Assembly: GCA_026706505.1 (NCBI GenBank)
Contig: JAPOYQ010000507.1
Span: 1 to 11,642, forward strand
Origin: Gemmatimonadota bacterium
Lineage (GTDB): Bacteria; Latescibacterota; UBA2968; UBA8231
Reading direction: 5' to 3'
Length of the DNA: 11,642 nucleotides
Shown here: positions 1-6,842 of the stretch, piece after piece
Position numbering within the stretch: position 1 is the stretch's first letter
How the letters are laid out: each line of letters begins with the position of its first letter
The notes under the pieces: model-generated
What the model was told of the DNA's origin: nothing
The model's input: only the letters and a program-made list of their open reading frames with translations
The model's database searches: none
Program-made: the position numbers and the translations under genes

Positions 1-1
1 C

Positions 2-472
2 GAGCGCGGAGCCGTGCCCATTGCGCGATGTGCTGATATTGTCCTCGTCAGCGCGGGCGGATATCCGCTGGATGTCAATATGTATCAAGCGCAAAAGGCT
101 CTCGACAACGCCGTGCATGCCGTGCGCGCGGGAGGCGTCATCGTCTGGGTGGCCGAATGCCGCGAGGGGCTGGGCAGCGCTACTTTTGCCTCTTGGTTGC
201 AGGAGGCGGATTCGGCCGACGGGATTCTCGCGCGCATAGAGCGGGAATTCGTCTTAGGAGGGCACAAGGCCGCAGCCATCGCTGCAGTGCTGAAAAAGGC
301 CCGCGTGCATTTGGTCTCGTCGCTGCCGGCTGAGGACATCGGCCGCGTCGGCTTAGTGCCCTTTGACGACCTTGGCCAAGCTCTGACAGCCGCGCACGAA
401 GTGGTCGGCCCCGAGGCTCGAATCTGGGCACTGCCCTATGGAGATTCAGTGTTGCCGCAGGCTGCGGCCTAG
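2..472 (+). CDS. larA: LarA-like nickel-dependent lactate racemase family protein, C-terminal part (5' end outside window)
   Basis: The open frame is already running at base 2 and ends in TAG at 470-472, so only the last 156 codons are present; the GTG at 14 is probably an internal valine. LarA-family enzymes interconvert hydroxy-acid enantiomers (lactate in the type enzyme) in the cytoplasm, using a nickel-pincer nucleotide made by LarB, LarC and LarE. Seen here are the conserved block ADIVLVSAGGYPLD followed by N-x-YQAQKAL, and later GGHKAAAIA and VSSLP, all typical of the C-terminal LarA domain. The Q and K in YQAQK match in spacing the active-site Gln and Lys that I recall from Lactobacillus LarA. 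Many family members act on other hydroxy acids, so the substrate is open. The upstream half, with the catalytic histidines, is not visible. The stop overlaps the stop of the opposing DinB-like gene. Confidence 0.85.
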   Translation, partial: ERGAVPIARCADIVLVSAGGYPLDVNMYQAQKALDNAVHAVRAGGVIVWVAECREGLGSATFASWLQEADSADGILARIEREFVLGGHKAAAIAAVLKKARVHLVSSLPAEDIGRVGLVPFDDLGQALTAAHEVVGPEARIWALPYGDSVLPQAAA

Positions 473-1371
473 GGCTTTTCGCTGGCGAACAGATCGAGCT
501 GCTCAATCTCCTCGTCGTCAAATCCCTCCAACCCAATGCCGAGCAAGCGCGTGCCCAAGTCGCCGACCTCTGTCTGCTCTAACAGCTCACAGGCAGCCGC
601 GAAGACGGCTTGGGCGCGATCAGTAAAGGCGGCTAAGCGCGATGTGCGCGTCGCGGTGCGAAAATCTGGATAGCGCACCTCTAGGGTGACGTCGCGCGCT
701 TGCAGTCCTCTGCGCTGCAAGCGCCCGCAGAGCGCGGAGGCCAATTCGCGCAAGGCATCGTGCATTGCTTCACGGGTGTACAGCGGGGCGGAAAAGGCGG
801 TTTCCTCACGGATTTGGTCTAGCTGTTCGGCTGAGGTGACCGGGTCGTCTTCCCAACCTTGGGCGAGGTGCCAAAAGCGGCTGCCCCGCTGGCCAAAGTG
901 GCGCACGAGTTCGTTCAGCGGCACTTGGGCCAGCTCACCGATGTGCTCTATTTGCATGGCCGCGAACTGCTGGCGCGTAACGGCTCCCACGCCGGGAAGT
1001 TGGTCGATGGGCACGTCGGCGAGGAAATCCCCTATCTGTTCGGGCAGCACGACCGTTAGGCCATCGGGTCGCTGGCGCTCCATAGCCAGCCGCGCCAAGA
1101 ACTTGCTGGGTGCCAAACCCACGGAAATGCTCCAGCCTAGCTGCCGCTTGATGTCGCTCTTGATCATCTTGGCGACGCGCATTCCGAAGGGGATGTCGAG
1201 CTTATTGTCGGTGACGTCGAGGATGGCGTAGTCGTCGCCCCATTCGATCCAATCGGTGTATTCGCGCAGAAGCGCGGCGAATTCGGCGCAAGCACGGGTG
1301 TTGTGTTGTGGGCCGCTATCAATCCCAATGTGGACTATCTTGCGACGTCCACCGGCCCTAGCAGGCCTCAT
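469..1371 (-). CDS. dinB: DinB-like Y-family polymerase lacking the fingers domain and catalytic residues; clamp-binding motif retained
   Basis: This 300-residue protein is a DNA polymerase IV (DinB) relative, about 50 residues shorter than usual. Residues 11-18 (KIVHIGID) match the first palm strand, but the first catalytic Asp is Gly16. The sequence then jumps within about 10 residues to the helix before the second catalytic motif, so some 60 residues are missing, covering the steric gate and all the fingers. The usual SLDEAYLDV reads WGDDYAILDV (44-53), with the catalytic Glu apparently Tyr48. The rest is well kept: SVGLAPSKFLARLA (83-96), a thumb helix-hairpin-helix with PGVG (126-129), a little-finger domain with VTLEVRYPDFRTATR (228-242), and a C-terminal clamp motif QLDLF (291-295). 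ATG 1371 overlaps the ygfZ end by 14 bases. An in-frame stop at 1393-1395 rules out a longer N-terminus. Known Pol IV does translesion synthesis; this one is probably non-catalytic (inference). Confidence 0.85.
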   Translation of the reverse strand: MRPARAGGRRKIVHIGIDSGPQHNTRACAEFAALLREYTDWIEWGDDYAILDVTDNKLDIPFGMRVAKMIKSDIKRQLGWSISVGLAPSKFLARLAMERQRPDGLTVVLPEQIGDFLADVPIDQLPGVGAVTRQQFAAMQIEHIGELAQVPLNELVRHFGQRGSRFWHLAQGWEDDPVTSAEQLDQIREETAFSAPLYTREAMHDALRELASALCGRLQRRGLQARDVTLEVRYPDFRTATRTSRLAAFTDRAQAVFAAACELLEQTEVGDLGTRLLGIGLEGFDDEEIEQLDLFASEKP

Positions 1372-2323
1372 GCGAGAAAAAAGGCAGGGAAACTACGGTG
1401 GCCTGTGCCCCGCCCGCGTCTAACGCCGTGCCCTCGGCGCAAGCGCTCCGCCGCACGTAGGCGAGGGCAATCGGGCCGAGGCTGGGGGAGTGGACCGCAG
1501 AAGTGATGAGTCCTACTTCGCGTGCGCCGTCGCGCAGGGGTTGCCCTGTTGTCGGCAGTTCGTCAGCGGATAGCCGTAGTCCGACTAGATGCTGTTTGAC
1601 TTTGTCGTAGGTGTCTAGACGGGCGATGACCTCTTGGCCGATATAGCAGCCTTTATCTAGATGAATGGCGCGACCAAGCCCTGCTTCCCAAGGGTTGTAA
1701 TCTTGGGTCAGCTCTCGTCCGAGCAGGGGAAGGCCCTGTTCGACGCGCAAAATCTTCCACGTCGCCGACCCTATTGGAAGGGCACCTGCAGCGGCGAGGC
1801 GCTGCCAAAGGTCCTTTACGGCGTCTGGCGGTCCGAAGACGCGCAGCCCCGGCCCGGCCATGCGCGCTAGCCACAGGTCGTCGGCGACTTGGGGATCGAG
1901 TAGTTGGTGATCCTGAAGTCTTGACAGATCCGCGTTCAATGCATGGGTGACTAGCTGAGCGGCTTGCGGGCCGACGAGTTCGAACATGGCCGTCTCGTCT
2001 GTTTGGTCTGCCAAATCGAGAGCCTCGGCAAAGATAAAGCGGTCCAACCAATTCGGGATTGTGGTGCGCGAATCGGGACTCAGGATCAAGGCCGTGGCGT
2101 CTGGGCCGCGATAACAAGTGGCGAGATCGAGAATCCGCGCTCGCTGTTCGATAAAGACGGCTTCAAGGCCGTGTCCTATTTGCAGGTTGTGGAAGTCGTT
2201 GGAGGTCATGCGATGCAGGAAGTCGAGGTGATCGGCACCGCGCATGTACAAGCGAAACGAGGCTTGTGCATCGCGTAAGGCCGCGCCGGCGCGGGCGGCG
2301 TGGTATTCGTCGCAATGGTCCAT
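1358..2323 (-). CDS. ygfZ: YgfZ/GcvT-fold folate-binding protein (tRNA modification and Fe-S cluster maintenance)
   Basis: YgfZ (COG0354; Iba57 and Caf17 in eukaryotes) is a cytoplasmic tetrahydrofolate-binding protein needed for full activity of some Fe-S enzymes, including the tRNA methylthiotransferase MiaB. The signature KGCYIGQE lies at residues 224-231, with the conserved Cys226. It is preceded by the typical block R-x-EQGLPLLGRELTQD-x-NPWEAGL and followed by VIARLDTYDKV. The N-terminal half has the GcvT-like EYHAARAGAALRD and RARILDLAT stretches. The length of 321 residues is normal. I chose ATG at 2323; a TTG at 2332 would add three residues and leave a 4-base gap to the sbcC stop. 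No clear ribosome binding site is seen, so translation may be coupled to sbcC. Its placement between two DNA-repair genes is not explained by its known role. A glycine-cleavage T protein is unlikely, because the KGCYxGQE motif is YgfZ-specific. Confidence 0.92.
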   Translation of the reverse strand: MDHCDEYHAARAGAALRDAQASFRLYMRGADHLDFLHRMTSNDFHNLQIGHGLEAVFIEQRARILDLATCYRGPDATALILSPDSRTTIPNWLDRFIFAEALDLADQTDETAMFELVGPQAAQLVTHALNADLSRLQDHQLLDPQVADDLWLARMAGPGLRVFGPPDAVKDLWQRLAAAGALPIGSATWKILRVEQGLPLLGRELTQDYNPWEAGLGRAIHLDKGCYIGQEVIARLDTYDKVKQHLVGLRLSADELPTTGQPLRDGAREVGLITSAVHSPSLGPIALAYVRRSACAEGTALDAGGAQATVVSLPFFSHEAC

Positions 2324-2336
2324 AACAGGCAAGAGG

Positions 2337-5300
2337 CTAGGCGTGCTGCGTCACGGAAAAACGCGAGCCTAAGTCTGGATGTTTGGCGACCTCGATTTGC
2401 ACTGGAAAGGCCGCCTTGAGTTGGTCGAGATGTGTGACGATCAACACCTTTTTGAAATCCTCGCTGATTTTTTGGATGGCTTCGATGAGTTGTTCCAGCC
2501 CTTGTTCGTCTTGGGTGCCGAAGCCCTCGTCGATAAAGAGGGTGTGGAGGCGGGTGCCCGAGCGCATGGCTAGCACCTTGGAGAGCGCGATGCGCAAGGC
2601 GAAGTTGGTGCGGAATGCCTCGCCCCCGGAATAGAGGTGATAGGAGCGCTCTCCGACCTCGTCGGCGATTTTGACGTCGAGGGTTTCGCGAGTGCCGCCT
2701 TTTTTGAGGTCGCGCAGCGATTCGAAGGCGACTTGGATGCGGTTGTCGGTCAGGCGCGCGAGGATGGCGTTGGCTTCTTCGGCGATTTGCGGCACGGCGT
2801 TTTCAATGATCAGCGCTTGGATTCCATCCTTGCCGAATGCCCTGTCGAGTTGTTGGTAGATCCAGGCCTGTCGCTGGGTGCCTTGGAGCTTTTCGCGCAG
2901 TTGGTCTTGCTCCTGGGCCAACTCGGCGCAGCGCGTGCATAAGGCCTCTAGGTTGCCCCGGCGCTGGAGGTATTGATCCCTCTCAGGCCGTAGCCTTTCC
3001 AATTGGGCTTGGTTTTCGCCGAGCTGCCGATCGACGTCTTCTAACGCACCGGCCCGTTCGTGCAACCGTTCCTTTTCTTCTTTTGTAGTCTGCAATTGTC
3101 CCGCTAGATTGGAGGCTTCGGCCTCGTAGCGCACCCGCGATTCGCCGGACGAAGCGCGGCGTTCGCGGGCGTGTTGCAGGCGCTCGAATTGCCGCGCGCT
3201 GTCGTGCAGGTCGTCCTGTTGCTGGCGCAACCGCTGGTGCTCGGCACTATCATAGCCTAGGGCTGCGAGTTGCTGCTCGACTTGGCCGAGTTGTTTCCGT
3301 TCCTCTTGGGCGTAGTGGGCCTCGGCGAGTTGGCGGTCGGCCCGCTCGAGTTGGTTATGGGCTTGGGCCTGCTCACTTTTGAGCTGGTCGACTTGGCTTT
3401 TGGCGTCCTGCAAACGGGCGTGCTCAGCTTCGACCGGGCGCAACTCGGCGAGCTTTTGGCCTAGTGTCTCGTGCTCGGTGCTGCTGTAGCCCAATAGCTC
3501 TATTTCTCCGACTAGCTTGTGCAGGCGTTCGCGTTCTTGGGGAGCGTATGATTGGTCGCTGAGTTCGCGGTCGAGGGCGGCTAGTTGCTCGGCTAGCGAC
3601 TGGGCCTCAGCGGCCGATTCCCGCAATTGCCCGAGACGAGCTTCTCCGGCGGCTAGCTCTTGATGCACCTGCTGGAGGGGCGCGATTTCCTCGCCAAGGG
3701 TCTTGTAGTGGGCGCGCATCTTTTGCAACTGGTCGTCGAGAGTGGCCAGCTCGCTGCCGAAGACGGTGATGCGCTCTTGGCGTCGAGCTTCCCGCTGCGA
3801 GAGTTCTGTTGCGACCTGCTGGCGGTGTTCGGCGTCGAGTGCGCTGCCGCACAATGGGCAATTGGCGTCGTCGGAATCGGCCAAGGCCAGAGCCTGTTGG
3901 CGCTCGTTGACTAATTCTTCTTCTTCGGCGCGGAGTTTTTGCTGTCGCTCGGTGATCTGGGTATTGAGATCGCTGCCCTCGTCCTTGAGGTGGTCCCGTT
4001 CCTCGGCTTTGGCCTGTAATTGGGTCCGTTGCGCCTGCAACTGGTGGATGTGGGCTTCTAAGGTTTTCTCCTCGGCGGTGGCTCGCTCCAACTGTTCCAA
4101 TTGCTTGGCGAGTGCTTGGCGCTGGCTTTTGCGGTCCTGCTCTGCGCGATATAGTACGTTTTCGAGGTCGCGGCGCTCGCTGAGGAGATCTTCGTAGCGG
4201 ATCCGAGCCTGCTCTAGAGCTTGGGCCTGCTCGCTGAGAGTTTTGAATTGGGCGTAGCGGATGGCGATGGTCTGCTCCCGATTGAGCAAGGCTTGGTGAT
4301 CGTCGAGTTGTCGCTGTCGCTCGCCGAGAGTGGCCGCCCAGCGCTCTTGCTGTCGCTCCACTTCTTGGCGCGCTTGGGCGATCCGCTCTTCTAGCTGGCG
4401 GCGATGGACCTCTAACTCGCCGTGCTCCTGAGCTTTTTGTTCGATCAGGTCGATTTGGGTGCGGAGCTGATTATAGGTCGCAAAATCTCGCTCGATAGAT
4501 TCGGCGGCCGCTAGGATTTCGCTGTCTTGGCGCTGATGCTCCCGCAGATTTTCGAGTTCGGCGGAAACCTGCTGCGCCCGCTCGGCAACGCGCTGCTGTT
4601 CCCGCTCTAGCTCGGCGACGCGCTGGTGAATCTGCACTAGCTCTAGGCGCTGGACTTCCAACTCGGCTTGCGCTTTTTCTCGGCGGCTGATTTCGTTGCC
4701 TAGTAGAGCGAGGTGGTCGTCAACGGCGCATAGCTCAGATTCGTAGCCTTCGCGCTTGGCCAATTCGGTATCGAGCTCGCCGAGGCGGGTTTGCAGGGTC
4801 TCGCTCTGGCGTTGGTACTCTTGATAGCGGACCCGAGCCATGCCTTGGAGTTGGTCGTAGCGCCCTAGGCCGAGGATTCGCCCGAGGACTTCCTTGCGCT
4901 GCCTAGCGTTTTTCTGGGTGAACTCGTCGGCGCGCCCTTGGACTATGAAGGCCGAGTTGACGAAGGTGTCGTAGTCCATGGATAGGAGCTCGTTGATGCG
5001 CCGTTGGGTGGGGTTAATGCCCTCGCCTTCGCTGAGGGTGCGGAAGACGCCGTCGCTTTCTACTTGTAGGTCAAGAGCCGGGACACCCCGCTTGGTACGG
5101 CGCCAACTGCGGATGACGCGGAAGTGCTTTTCGCCGAGGGCGAAGTCGAAATCAACTCGCATCTCTCTGGCTCCGATCCGACACAGTTCTTCGTCGCTGC
5201 GGCTTTTGCGGGCTTGGCCCCATAAGGCGTAGGTAATCCCGTCGAGCAGGGCGGATTTGCCGTGGCCATTGCCGCCTGTGAGGCAGGCGACGTGGAATTG

Positions 5301-5372
5301 GGTAAAGTCGAGCGGCGGCACCTCCTCGCCGTAGCTGAGAAAATTGCGCAGCGAAAGGGAGAGAGGGATCAT
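2337..5372 (-). CDS. sbcC: SbcC/Rad50-type nuclease ATPase subunit
   Basis: SbcC is the SMC-like ATPase of the SbcCD (Rad50-Mre11) complex, which cleaves DNA hairpins and trims blocked double-strand ends. The 1011-residue protein has the full family layout. The N-terminal lobe carries Walker A GGNGHGKS (33-40) and a Q-loop at Gln145 (FIVQGRADEF). Long Glu/Gln/Arg-rich coiled coils run from about 180 to 860. The zinc hook CPLC (505-508) sits almost exactly at the centre, where two coils dimerise through zinc. The C-terminal lobe has the ABC signature YSGGEAF (Ser915-Glu918) and Walker B TLFIDEGFG with Asp948-Glu949. An internal repeat lies in the descending coil (609-637 and 687-715). The ATG at 5372 overlaps the sbcD stop in an ATGA, a classic sign of translational coupling of the two subunits. 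Length is typical for the family. Confidence 0.97.
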   Translation of the reverse strand: MIPLSLSLRNFLSYGEEVPPLDFTQFHVACLTGGNGHGKSALLDGITYALWGQARKSRSDEELCRIGAREMRVDFDFALGEKHFRVIRSWRRTKRGVPALDLQVESDGVFRTLSEGEGINPTQRRINELLSMDYDTFVNSAFIVQGRADEFTQKNARQRKEVLGRILGLGRYDQLQGMARVRYQEYQRQSETLQTRLGELDTELAKREGYESELCAVDDHLALLGNEISRREKAQAELEVQRLELVQIHQRVAELEREQQRVAERAQQVSAELENLREHQRQDSEILAAAESIERDFATYNQLRTQIDLIEQKAQEHGELEVHRRQLEERIAQARQEVERQQERWAATLGERQRQLDDHQALLNREQTIAIRYAQFKTLSEQAQALEQARIRYEDLLSERRDLENVLYRAEQDRKSQRQALAKQLEQLERATAEEKTLEAHIHQLQAQRTQLQAKAEERDHLKDEGSDLNTQITERQQKLRAEEEELVNERQQALALADSDDANCPLCGSALDAEHRQQVATELSQREARRQERITVFGSELATLDDQLQKMRAHYKTLGEEIAPLQQVHQELAAGEARLGQLRESAAEAQSLAEQLAALDRELSDQSYAPQERERLHKLVGEIELLGYSSTEHETLGQKLAELRPVEAEHARLQDAKSQVDQLKSEQAQAHNQLERADRQLAEAHYAQEERKQLGQVEQQLAALGYDSAEHQRLRQQQDDLHDSARQFERLQHARERRASSGESRVRYEAEASNLAGQLQTTKEEKERLHERAGALEDVDRQLGENQAQLERLRPERDQYLQRRGNLEALCTRCAELAQEQDQLREKLQGTQRQAWIYQQLDRAFGKDGIQALIIENAVPQIAEEANAILARLTDNRIQVAFESLRDLKKGGTRETLDVKIADEVGERSYHLYSGGEAFRTNFALRIALSKVLAMRSGTRLHTLFIDEGFGTQDEQGLEQLIEAIQKISEDFKKVLIVTHLDQLKAAFPVQIEVAKHPDLGSRFSVTQHA
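3228..3548 (-). repeat. Two similar about 29-residue segments, 78 residues apart, in the SbcC coiled coil
   Basis: SbcC residues 609-637 (YAPQERERL ... LLGYSSTEHETL) and 687-715 (YAQEERKQL ... ALGYDSAEHQRL) align without a gap at an offset of exactly 78 residues. Both keep YA-x-x-ER, LGY and EH. The glycine and tyrosine in an otherwise regular coil suggest a hinge or break at each copy. I recall LGYD-like motifs in other bacterial SbcC proteins, so this is probably a family feature and not a recent duplication. Confidence 0.7.
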
Positions 5373-6637
5373 CCGTCGTCTCCGTCCCGTTGGCCCGATT
5401 CGAGCTCGCGCTCTAGGTGGAGCGCGTAGTTTTTGAGCTCGGACCGGTGGGCTTGCAGGTCTGGGATGTTGTCGATGTAGCGGTCGAGGGCGTCGCCTAG
5501 TTCGGCCTCTTCACTGATTTCGGCACGGCGTTGGATATCTTTTGGGGCAAAGCGCGGCTGGATGGAGGCGACGTGGAAGGCCGATTCGAGCGCCCGCCGC
5601 ACCTGTTGTAAGTCCACGGGTGTGGCGTAGCCTGAGGGCAGTTCGTAGAGGACGCGGACTACGGCGTCTGCCAGATCGGCTTGGGCGCAGGCAGCGACGA
5701 TGCGCTCGGTCGCGTCTTGGCTATCGAGCACCTTTAGCTCAATGGTCGCAAAGCGCCGCGCCGGAACGGGGACGAACTCAAAGGTGGTCGCTCGGCCCCT
5801 CGGCGCGGTTGCGTCCTCTGCGATGCGTACGAGGCAGAACCCCTTGTCTTCGCCTTCCTCGCCAAAGTCAATGCGCTCTAGGCTGCCCGAATAGACCACG
5901 GGCGGGTGTTGGCCGGGGTTGAGGTCTTGATATTTGTGAATGTGTCCCAAGGCGACGTAGTCGTAGGCGAGATTGGCAAGGGTGCTGGTGAGCAACACGG
6001 GGTCTTGCCCGATGATGGCGGTGCGTTCGCCTCCAGAATAGACGGCGTCGGCAGTGGCGAGGTGGGCGACGAGTACACTAGGCAGCTTTGGATCGAGCTG
6101 ACGGGCGTACTCGTCGATCTGGGCCGCGCAGATCTTTTGGATCGCGACGCGGATTTCCTCCAGAGGCAAGTCGCGGTATTCGTCGCGAGTGAGTAGGGCA
6201 TGACGCGTTGGCCAGGGCAGGCCCGCCACTTGCACCGGGCCATTGGCCGTCTCGATTCGCAGGAGCTCTGGACGGCGGATGACATAGGTACCCTCTAGCT
6301 GTAGGGTGCTGAAAATGTCAACCGAAGTGGCTTTGCCAAAAGCGCCCGGCGCGTCGTGGTTGCCCACCACCAACACGATGGGGATGTCGGCCGCTTGTAG
6401 GCGCTGGAGCTGGCGGGCCAAAACGCGCTGGTGGGTCGGGGTCGGATCGCAATTTTTGTACATGTCACCAGCGAAGAGGACCAAATCGACCGCCTTTTCA
6501 ATAGCTAGGTCGAAGACCGCTTCTAGGCTGAAGGCAAAATCTTGCACCCGCGAATGCAGGCCGGTGCTTGGGTCGAGGCTACCGTGATTTTCGACGCCCA
6601 GATGCAGATCGGCAAAGTGCAAGAGAGTCAATGCCAT
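5369..6637 (-). CDS. sbcD: SbcD/Mre11-type nuclease subunit
   Basis: SbcD is the manganese-dependent nuclease of the SbcCD complex (calcineurin-like phosphoesterase fold). Counting from ATG 6637 the protein has 422 residues, and all metal-binding motifs are present: HFADLHLG (Asp10, His12), FAGDMY (Asp58), VVGNHD (Asn93-Asp95), AHLATAD (His192) and LGHIH (231-234). The block VVYSGSLERIDFGEE, followed by KGF, closes the nuclease domain. The C-terminal third is the capping and SbcC-binding region. A GTG at 6733 would add 32 residues, but MALTLLHFADLHLG is the usual SbcD beginning and the likely promoter lies downstream of that GTG, so 6637 is preferred. No Shine-Dalgarno is obvious; instead a small inverted repeat lies just upstream. 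This is the first gene of the sbcD-sbcC-ygfZ-dinB operon, and its stop overlaps the sbcC start by 4 bases. Confidence 0.96.
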   Translation of the reverse strand: MALTLLHFADLHLGVENHGSLDPSTGLHSRVQDFAFSLEAVFDLAIEKAVDLVLFAGDMYKNCDPTPTHQRVLARQLQRLQAADIPIVLVVGNHDAPGAFGKATSVDIFSTLQLEGTYVIRRPELLRIETANGPVQVAGLPWPTRHALLTRDEYRDLPLEEIRVAIQKICAAQIDEYARQLDPKLPSVLVAHLATADAVYSGGERTAIIGQDPVLLTSTLANLAYDYVALGHIHKYQDLNPGQHPPVVYSGSLERIDFGEEGEDKGFCLVRIAEDATAPRGRATTFEFVPVPARRFATIELKVLDSQDATERIVAACAQADLADAVVRVLYELPSGYATPVDLQQVRRALESAFHVASIQPRFAPKDIQRRAEISEEAELGDALDRYIDNIPDLQAHRSELKNYALHLERELESGQRDGDDG

Positions 6638-6641
6638 AAGA

Positions 6642-6655
6642 AACGCGAGTGCGTT
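6642..6655. repeat. Short inverted repeat AACGC-N4-GCGTT just upstream of sbcD
   Basis: Perfect 5-bp arms with a 4-base spacer end 4 bases before the sbcD ATG, where a ribosome binding site would be expected. It could form a small RNA hairpin or serve as an operator. It does not resemble the LexA boxes I know (CTGT-N8-ACAG or GAAC-N4-GTTC). A chance palindrome of this size is possible. Confidence 0.35.
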
Positions 6656-6688
6656 GTTTGGGAAGGGTGACTCTTGGTCTGTAGATTT

Positions 6689-6717
6689 ATTAAAAGGAGG
6701 GTGGCTAACTTGGGCAA
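6689..6717 (-). promoter_or_regulatory. Candidate sigma70-type promoter of the sbcD operon
   Basis: On the minus strand, TTGCCC (-35, bases 6717-6712) and TTTAAT (-10, bases 6694-6689) are separated by 17 bases; the matches to consensus are 4/6 and 5/6. Initiation near 6681 would give a leader of about 45 bases to the ATG at 6637. It fits the preferred sbcD start, since the alternative GTG at 6733 lies upstream of it. Confidence 0.45.
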
Positions 6718-6727
6718 GTCCCTTAGC

Positions 6728-6756
6728 TTGCACCTAGGCACCGTTTTTAGTACATT
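6728..6756 (+). promoter_or_regulatory. Candidate greA promoter
   Basis: TTGCAC (6728-6733) and TACATT (6751-6756) have 17-base spacing, with matches of 3/6 and 4/6, so it is a weak promoter on sequence alone. Its -35 lies 10 bases from that of the divergent sbcD promoter. Initiation near 6762 would place the leader terminator almost at the 5' end of the transcript. Confidence 0.35.
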
Positions 6757-6770
6757 AATGCACCTGAGTA

Positions 6771-6799
6771 GCGGAAGCGGTAGCGCGCTTCCGCTTTTT
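6771..6799 (+). terminator. Intrinsic terminator in the greA leader
   Basis: GCGGAAGCG (6771-6779) and CGCTTCCGC (6786-6794) form a perfect 9-bp GC-rich stem with a 6-base loop, followed at once by TTTTT (6795-6799). It lies 44 bases upstream of the greA ATG and faces greA. There is no plus-strand gene upstream for it to end, because sbcD runs the other way. It therefore acts either as an attenuator of greA or as the end of a tiny leader RNA. On the minus strand there is no T-run, so it is directional. Confidence 0.8.
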
Positions 6800-6842
6800 G
6801 TGTTGAATAGCGCATGTTGTTCTCTCCTGCTAGAGGATTTGT

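Noticed and set aside
469..1371. A sequencing frameshift as the cause of the missing DinB catalytic region
   Set aside because: The frame is continuous from 1371 to 469, and neither alternative frame around 1260-1345 restores the steric-gate or SLDEA motifs. An in-frame assembly deletion cannot be excluded, but it would not explain the changed residues around GDDYA and AMERQR.
2637..4197. Long open frames on the plus strand opposite sbcC
   Set aside because: They are antisense shadows of a GC-rich coiled-coil gene, have low-complexity Ser/Arg/Leu composition, and resemble no family I recognise.
6638..6733. A 32-residue N-terminal extension of SbcD from GTG 6733
   Set aside because: The conserved protein begins at MALTLLHFADLHLG, and the extension would begin upstream of the likely promoter.
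6638..6842. A LexA/SOS box controlling the repair operon
   Set aside because: Neither CTGT-N8-ACAG nor GAAC-N4-GTTC is present in the divergent intergenic region; the single CTGT at 6679 has no partner.
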